Position numbers and translations under genes: made by a program. Positions 6,036-8,225 of a stretch of 8,225 nucleotides of DNA are shown piece by piece. The DNA is from Desulfatitalea sp. (lineage in GTDB: Bacteria > Desulfobacterota > Desulfobacteria > Desulfobacterales > Desulfosarcinaceae), in assembly GCA_013041835.1 (NCBI GenBank), contig JABDRH010000094.1:1-8225 (forward strand), written 5' to 3'. Every line of letters starts with the position of its first letter. The first letter of the stretch is position 1. The notes under the pieces are model-generated. The model did not search any database and was not told the DNA's origin. It was given only the letters and a program-made list of their open reading frames with translations.

Positions 6036-6812
6036 ATGCAAGCTACCGCCGTAGTAACAAAAGCCAAGATGGATACCCTTCAAAAGATTCACATCTGGGC
6101 CGCCAGAAGCGGCTGGATTTTCACTGCCGGTTTTCTTTTTGCAGTTCTTCCATGGTTTGGCGGTGGCATACCACCGATGCTTAAACCGACAGATACGCCC
6201 GAGGCTGTCTGGGCCTTTTATTCCGGCCAAAAGTATTGGGTTCTTGCCGGAGCATGGATCGGCATGTCTGCAAGCGCATTTTACTATGTATGGGGCGGTG
6301 CGATCGCAGCGATGCTCAGAAGGACCGAGTATGGCCGTCCCCCTATTCTGACCTATACTCAGCTCGGTGCTGTCGGCGTGGCGGTATTCAACTCTGTTTT
6401 GTATTTCTTTGTAATGGCATGGGTCGGATTCCGCGTGGAAACGATGGACCCAAAAATGATTCAACATCTCAATGATTTTTTGTTCATCCAGCTCGAGTTT
6501 GAAGTTTTTCCCCTTAGCTTATGGGCTGTTGCAATGGGATTGAGCATACTTTTGGACAAGAGCAAAGATCCGGTGATGCCGCGTTGGGTGGCCTGGGCCA
6601 ATTTCTGGTACGCCGGACTTGTCATGTCCGGACAATTCATGATATTTTTTAAATCCGGGCCGGCGGCGTGGAACGGCGTGCTTGCAGTATACTGGCCGGC
6701 ATTTGTCTTTTTTACGTGGCTGTGTATCATGAGTAGCCAGATGGTCAAAGCGATCAAAAAATATGACTATGCGGCTGGAGAAGCAAGGGCAAATCTGGAG
6801 GTCTATACGTAA
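6036..6812 (+). CDS. Six-helix integral membrane protein of unknown function
   Basis: I do not recognise this 258-residue protein. Six hydrophobic segments are visible at about residues 27-47, 67-93, 107-131, 147-173, 184-206 and 213-236, with a short cytoplasmic-looking N-terminus and a charged C-terminal tail. Prolines and aromatic residues are frequent near the membrane edges (LPWFGGGIPP, FKSGPAAWNG). It has only two histidines (in KIHIW and MIQHLND), which rules out a haem-copper oxidase subunit I, since that needs several conserved His ligands. AAGGAGG lies 5 nt before the ATG, one of the best ribosome binding sites in the window. The next genes encode subunit III- and IV-like proteins on the same strand, so it may be a partner or membrane anchor in the same complex. 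That is inferred from position only. Confidence 0.85.
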   Translation: MQATAVVTKAKMDTLQKIHIWAARSGWIFTAGFLFAVLPWFGGGIPPMLKPTDTPEAVWAFYSGQKYWVLAGAWIGMSASAFYYVWGGAIAAMLRRTEYGRPPILTYTQLGAVGVAVFNSVLYFFVMAWVGFRVETMDPKMIQHLNDFLFIQLEFEVFPLSLWAVAMGLSILLDKSKDPVMPRWVAWANFWYAGLVMSGQFMIFFKSGPAAWNGVLAVYWPAFVFFTWLCIMSSQMVKAIKKYDYAAGEARANLEVYT

Positions 6813-6818
6813 CGGTAA

Positions 6819-6851
6819 TAACCCCATACCGGCTGAACCGGTATGGGGTTA
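6819..6851 (+). repeat. Perfect 14-bp stem-loop between membrane protein and subunit III genes
   Basis: TAACCCCATACCGG (6819-6832) pairs with CCGGTATGGGGTTA (6838-6851) across a 5-nt loop (CTGAA). It begins 6 nt after the upstream stop codon. No T-tract follows on either strand, so it is not a standard intrinsic terminator. It may protect or process the upstream mRNA, or terminate only partially, and so set different levels for the genes on either side. Confidence 0.8.
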
Positions 6852-6968
6852 CCTATGTTGCAGAACTAAGATGGCCGAAAGGAAATAGACATTTGCGAGT
6901 ATTGAAAAATACAGGATTAGAGCACAAGTCATTGGATACAACTGGCGGTGGACTTTAGGATCGCAAAG

Positions 6969-6997
6969 ATTGTCGGCCATCTGTTTTATGCGACAAT
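6969..6997. repeat. Inverted repeat upstream of the subunit III gene
   Basis: ATTGTCG (6969-6975) and CGACAAT (6991-6997) are perfect 7-bp arms with a 15-nt spacer, ending about 40 nt before the subunit III start. The remainder of the 223-bp gap (6813-7035) contains no recognisable gene and no convincing promoter. TATAGT at 7019-7024 is too close to the ATG to act as a -10 box for a leadered transcript. Confidence 0.35.
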
Positions 6998-7035
6998 GGG
7001 GGTTATTTAAATAGTGACTATAGTGGGAGAGTATA

Positions 7036-7662
7036 ATGCTAATGAATGCAGAAAATGACCGTGTGAATTTGGGTCTTGTCAAACAATTGGTATTCGCACA
7101 AAAAGAGGGCCATGTGCCGGGCGAGCTGGGTATTTGGATCTTTATTCTAGGCGACATGACACTCTACCTTTTATTGATCATATCGTTCATGGTTGAACGA
7201 TATAGTAATTATGAAATGTTTACAAATGGGGCGTTGAGTCTGCATCCCACCATCGGTGGCATCAACATGCTGCTTCTTTTGACCAGTTCGTTGACCGTTG
7301 CGCTCGCCGTCAAGGCAGTTCGTGAGAAGATAATGGAGAAAGCAGCGCCTGCCCTCGTGAGGATAACGATGACATGCGGCTTCATTTTCATTATAAATAA
7401 ATACTTCGAATATAACGGCCTGGTTCGCGAAGGCTATCCACCCTTGGAGAATGTTTTTTATACATGGTATTATGTTCTTACCGGAATCCATCTGACACAC
7501 CTTATTGGGGGGATGTTCGTTCTTAGATTCATGCTAAAAATTTCACAAATCAAAGACAAAAGGCCGGAGGATATCCGAAACATGGAATCCTGCGCAAGCT
7601 TCTGGCACGCTGTTGATATTTTATGGATCATTTTGTTTCCATTACTTTATCTTTTGAGGTAA
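7036..7662 (+). CDS. Cytochrome c oxidase subunit III-like protein (NorE family)
   Basis: A 208-residue protein of the haem-copper oxidase subunit III family, in the short five-helix form shared by NorE and CyoC-type proteins. Helices lie at about residues 31-53, 74-96, 104-122, 141-166 and 188-207. Diagnostic motifs are GELGIWIFILGD (29-40), NMLLLLTSS (77-85), NKYFEY (121-126), YYVLTGIHLTHLIGG (145-159) and SFWHAVDILWIILFPLLYLL (188-207). In oxidases this subunit binds no haem or copper and stabilises the catalytic core. NorE is an accessory of nitric oxide reductase. GGAGAG precedes the ATG closely. It is coupled to the subunit IV-like gene 4 nt downstream. No subunit I or II or norCB gene is nearby, so the catalytic partner must be encoded elsewhere, or the protein has another role. 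Confidence 0.92.
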   Translation: MLMNAENDRVNLGLVKQLVFAQKEGHVPGELGIWIFILGDMTLYLLLIISFMVERYSNYEMFTNGALSLHPTIGGINMLLLLTSSLTVALAVKAVREKIMEKAAPALVRITMTCGFIFIINKYFEYNGLVREGYPPLENVFYTWYYVLTGIHLTHLIGGMFVLRFMLKISQIKDKRPEDIRNMESCASFWHAVDILWIILFPLLYLLR

Positions 7663-7666
7663 GCTT

Positions 7667-7933
7667 ATGATGACGCTGCTACGAACTTCGATTACACCGG
7701 TTTTTTTCCTTTTGCTGATAGGCACTCTCGTATCATGGTGGGCTGGTATTGAGGGAGCGAATGGCATGGTTGTCATGACCATATCCATGATTAAAAGCTT
7801 TTTGGTTGGGATGTTTTTCATGGAATTACTCCATGCTCCGGGATGGCTGAAAAGAATTTGGCAGTCTTGGTGCATTATTGCGGAAGTTGCTTTTTGTGCA
7901 ATCAATCTGGCGACAACAATGTCTGTAGGTTGA
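7667..7933 (+). CDS. Cytochrome c oxidase subunit IV-like small membrane protein (NorF-like)
   Basis: An 88-residue protein with three hydrophobic segments (about 9-28, 34-54 and 64-85). The second segment carries the family hallmark IKSFLVGMFFMELLHAP (42-58), matching the K..lVg.yFMELrhaP pattern of prokaryotic subunit IV and NorF-like proteins. It starts 4 nt after the subunit III stop, and the ribosome binding site GAGG lies inside the end of that gene, so the pair is translationally coupled. Such proteins help assemble or stabilise the terminal oxidase or nitric oxide reductase complex in the inner membrane. The length is slightly short of the usual 90-110 residues but nothing looks missing. 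Confidence 0.88.
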   Translation: MMTLLRTSITPVFFLLLIGTLVSWWAGIEGANGMVVMTISMIKSFLVGMFFMELLHAPGWLKRIWQSWCIIAEVAFCAINLATTMSVG

Positions 7934-7985
7934 CTATCGATATTGTTTATTCAGTTTTTTTTATTGCTTTATGGATACCCAAATG

Positions 7986-8005
7986 CGTCTTCAGTATTGA
8001 AGGCG
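7986..8005. terminator. Small hairpin between convergent genes
   Basis: CGTCTTCA (7986-7993) pairs with TGAAGGCG (7998-8005) through seven Watson-Crick pairs and one G-U pair, with a GTAT loop. It lies in the 94-bp gap between the subunit IV-like gene and the converging gene at the right edge. No T-run follows directly on either strand; an eight-T run sits upstream at 7955-7962. A role as a weak bidirectional terminator is possible. Confidence 0.3.
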
Positions 8006-8027
8006 AACTTTCACGTTGATAGAACCT

Positions 8028-8225
8028 TCATTCTTTCATGGTCGTTCCATCATCCATGATGGAGGTGGGAACCAATTCTCTCAGGTTTTTCATCAGCGTA
8101 TCCGGATCCAATGGCACATCTTTGCGAATCGCTTCACGTAGCGCGGGAATGGCGAAACGCATGGTGATATCCGAATAGGTCAGCCTGACAGGATCTCCGT
8201 CTTTTCTGACCGGGCGAGGCCGGCT
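8028..8225 (-). CDS. C-terminal 65 residues of an unidentified protein
   Basis: An open minus-strand frame enters from the right edge and ends with TGA at 8030-8028. The visible tail includes RPVRKDGDPVRLTYSDI, then AIPALREAIRKDVPLDPDTL, then LRELVPTSIMDDG and a hydrophilic end (TTMKE). Its amphipathic helices and regular codon use look like a real gene, and the frame has no stop over the 65 codons seen. I cannot assign a family. It converges on the subunit IV-like gene with a 94-bp gap and so belongs to a separate transcription unit. Confidence 0.6.
   Translation of the reverse strand, partial: SRPRPVRKDGDPVRLTYSDITMRFAIPALREAIRKDVPLDPDTLMKNLRELVPTSIMDDGTTMKE

Noticed and set aside
7019..7024. 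TATAGT as -10 box for the subunit III gene
   Set aside because: It lies only 11 nt before the ATG, so the transcript would lack the ribosome binding site, and there is no good -35 box at 17 bp.
7915..7962. Intrinsic terminator formed by AACAAT/ATTGTT and an eight-T run after the subunit IV-like gene
   Set aside because: The stem is only 6 bp, AT-rich, with a 21-nt loop, and seven bases separate it from the T-run.
1..8225. CRISPR array, tRNA, rRNA, insertion sequence or phage genes
   Set aside because: No regularly spaced repeats, tRNA-like folds, transposase or integrase motifs were found on either strand.

Overview
The window is a mid-GC bacterial chromosomal segment with good Shine-Dalgarno sites and sigma-70-like promoters. 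It has two functional blocks separated by a poorly coding, palindrome-rich region. The acyl-CoA gene repertoire and the DUF1329-like fragment would suit a fatty- or aromatic-acid-degrading proteobacterium or Desulfobacterota (deltaproteobacterium). That placement is inference; there is no rRNA or marker gene here.

Left block (1-4694, all minus strand): a CoA-thioester catabolic cluster. Read 5'->3' it runs 3-hydroxyacyl-CoA dehydrogenase (4694-3801), then a BKACE/DUF849 beta-keto acid cleavage enzyme (3747-2851), then a phytoene-desaturase-like FAD oxidoreductase (2854-1331, ATGA overlap with the previous gene). A 304-bp gap follows, then enoyl-CoA hydratase (1026-241, GTG start) and the N-terminal part of a thiolase that runs off the window (238-1). 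Two candidate promoters with a perfect TTGACA -35 box and 17-bp spacing sit before the dehydrogenase and before the hydratase, so there are probably two transcription units. The second has a perfect 7-3-7 inverted repeat at its predicted start site, which looks like a repressor operator. Hydratase, dehydrogenase and thiolase give a beta-oxidation spiral. The BKACE enzyme would offer another acetyl-CoA-dependent way to cleave a beta-keto acid. The flavoenzyme's role is unknown.

Middle (4695-6035): a long region with little coding. It holds several inverted repeats and a 165-182-residue open frame that resembles only the C-terminal end of DUF1329 outer-membrane lipoprotein-like proteins, probably a remnant. 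The frame ends in a terminator-like hairpin with seven T residues.

Right block (6036-7933, plus strand): three membrane-protein genes. They are an unassigned six-helix protein, a cytochrome c oxidase subunit III/NorE-family protein and a subunit IV/NorF-like small protein. No haem-copper catalytic subunit I or II and no norCB is present, so this is an orphan accessory module. A perfect 14-bp hairpin separates its first two genes. The window ends with the last 65 codons of an unidentified minus-strand gene converging on this block.
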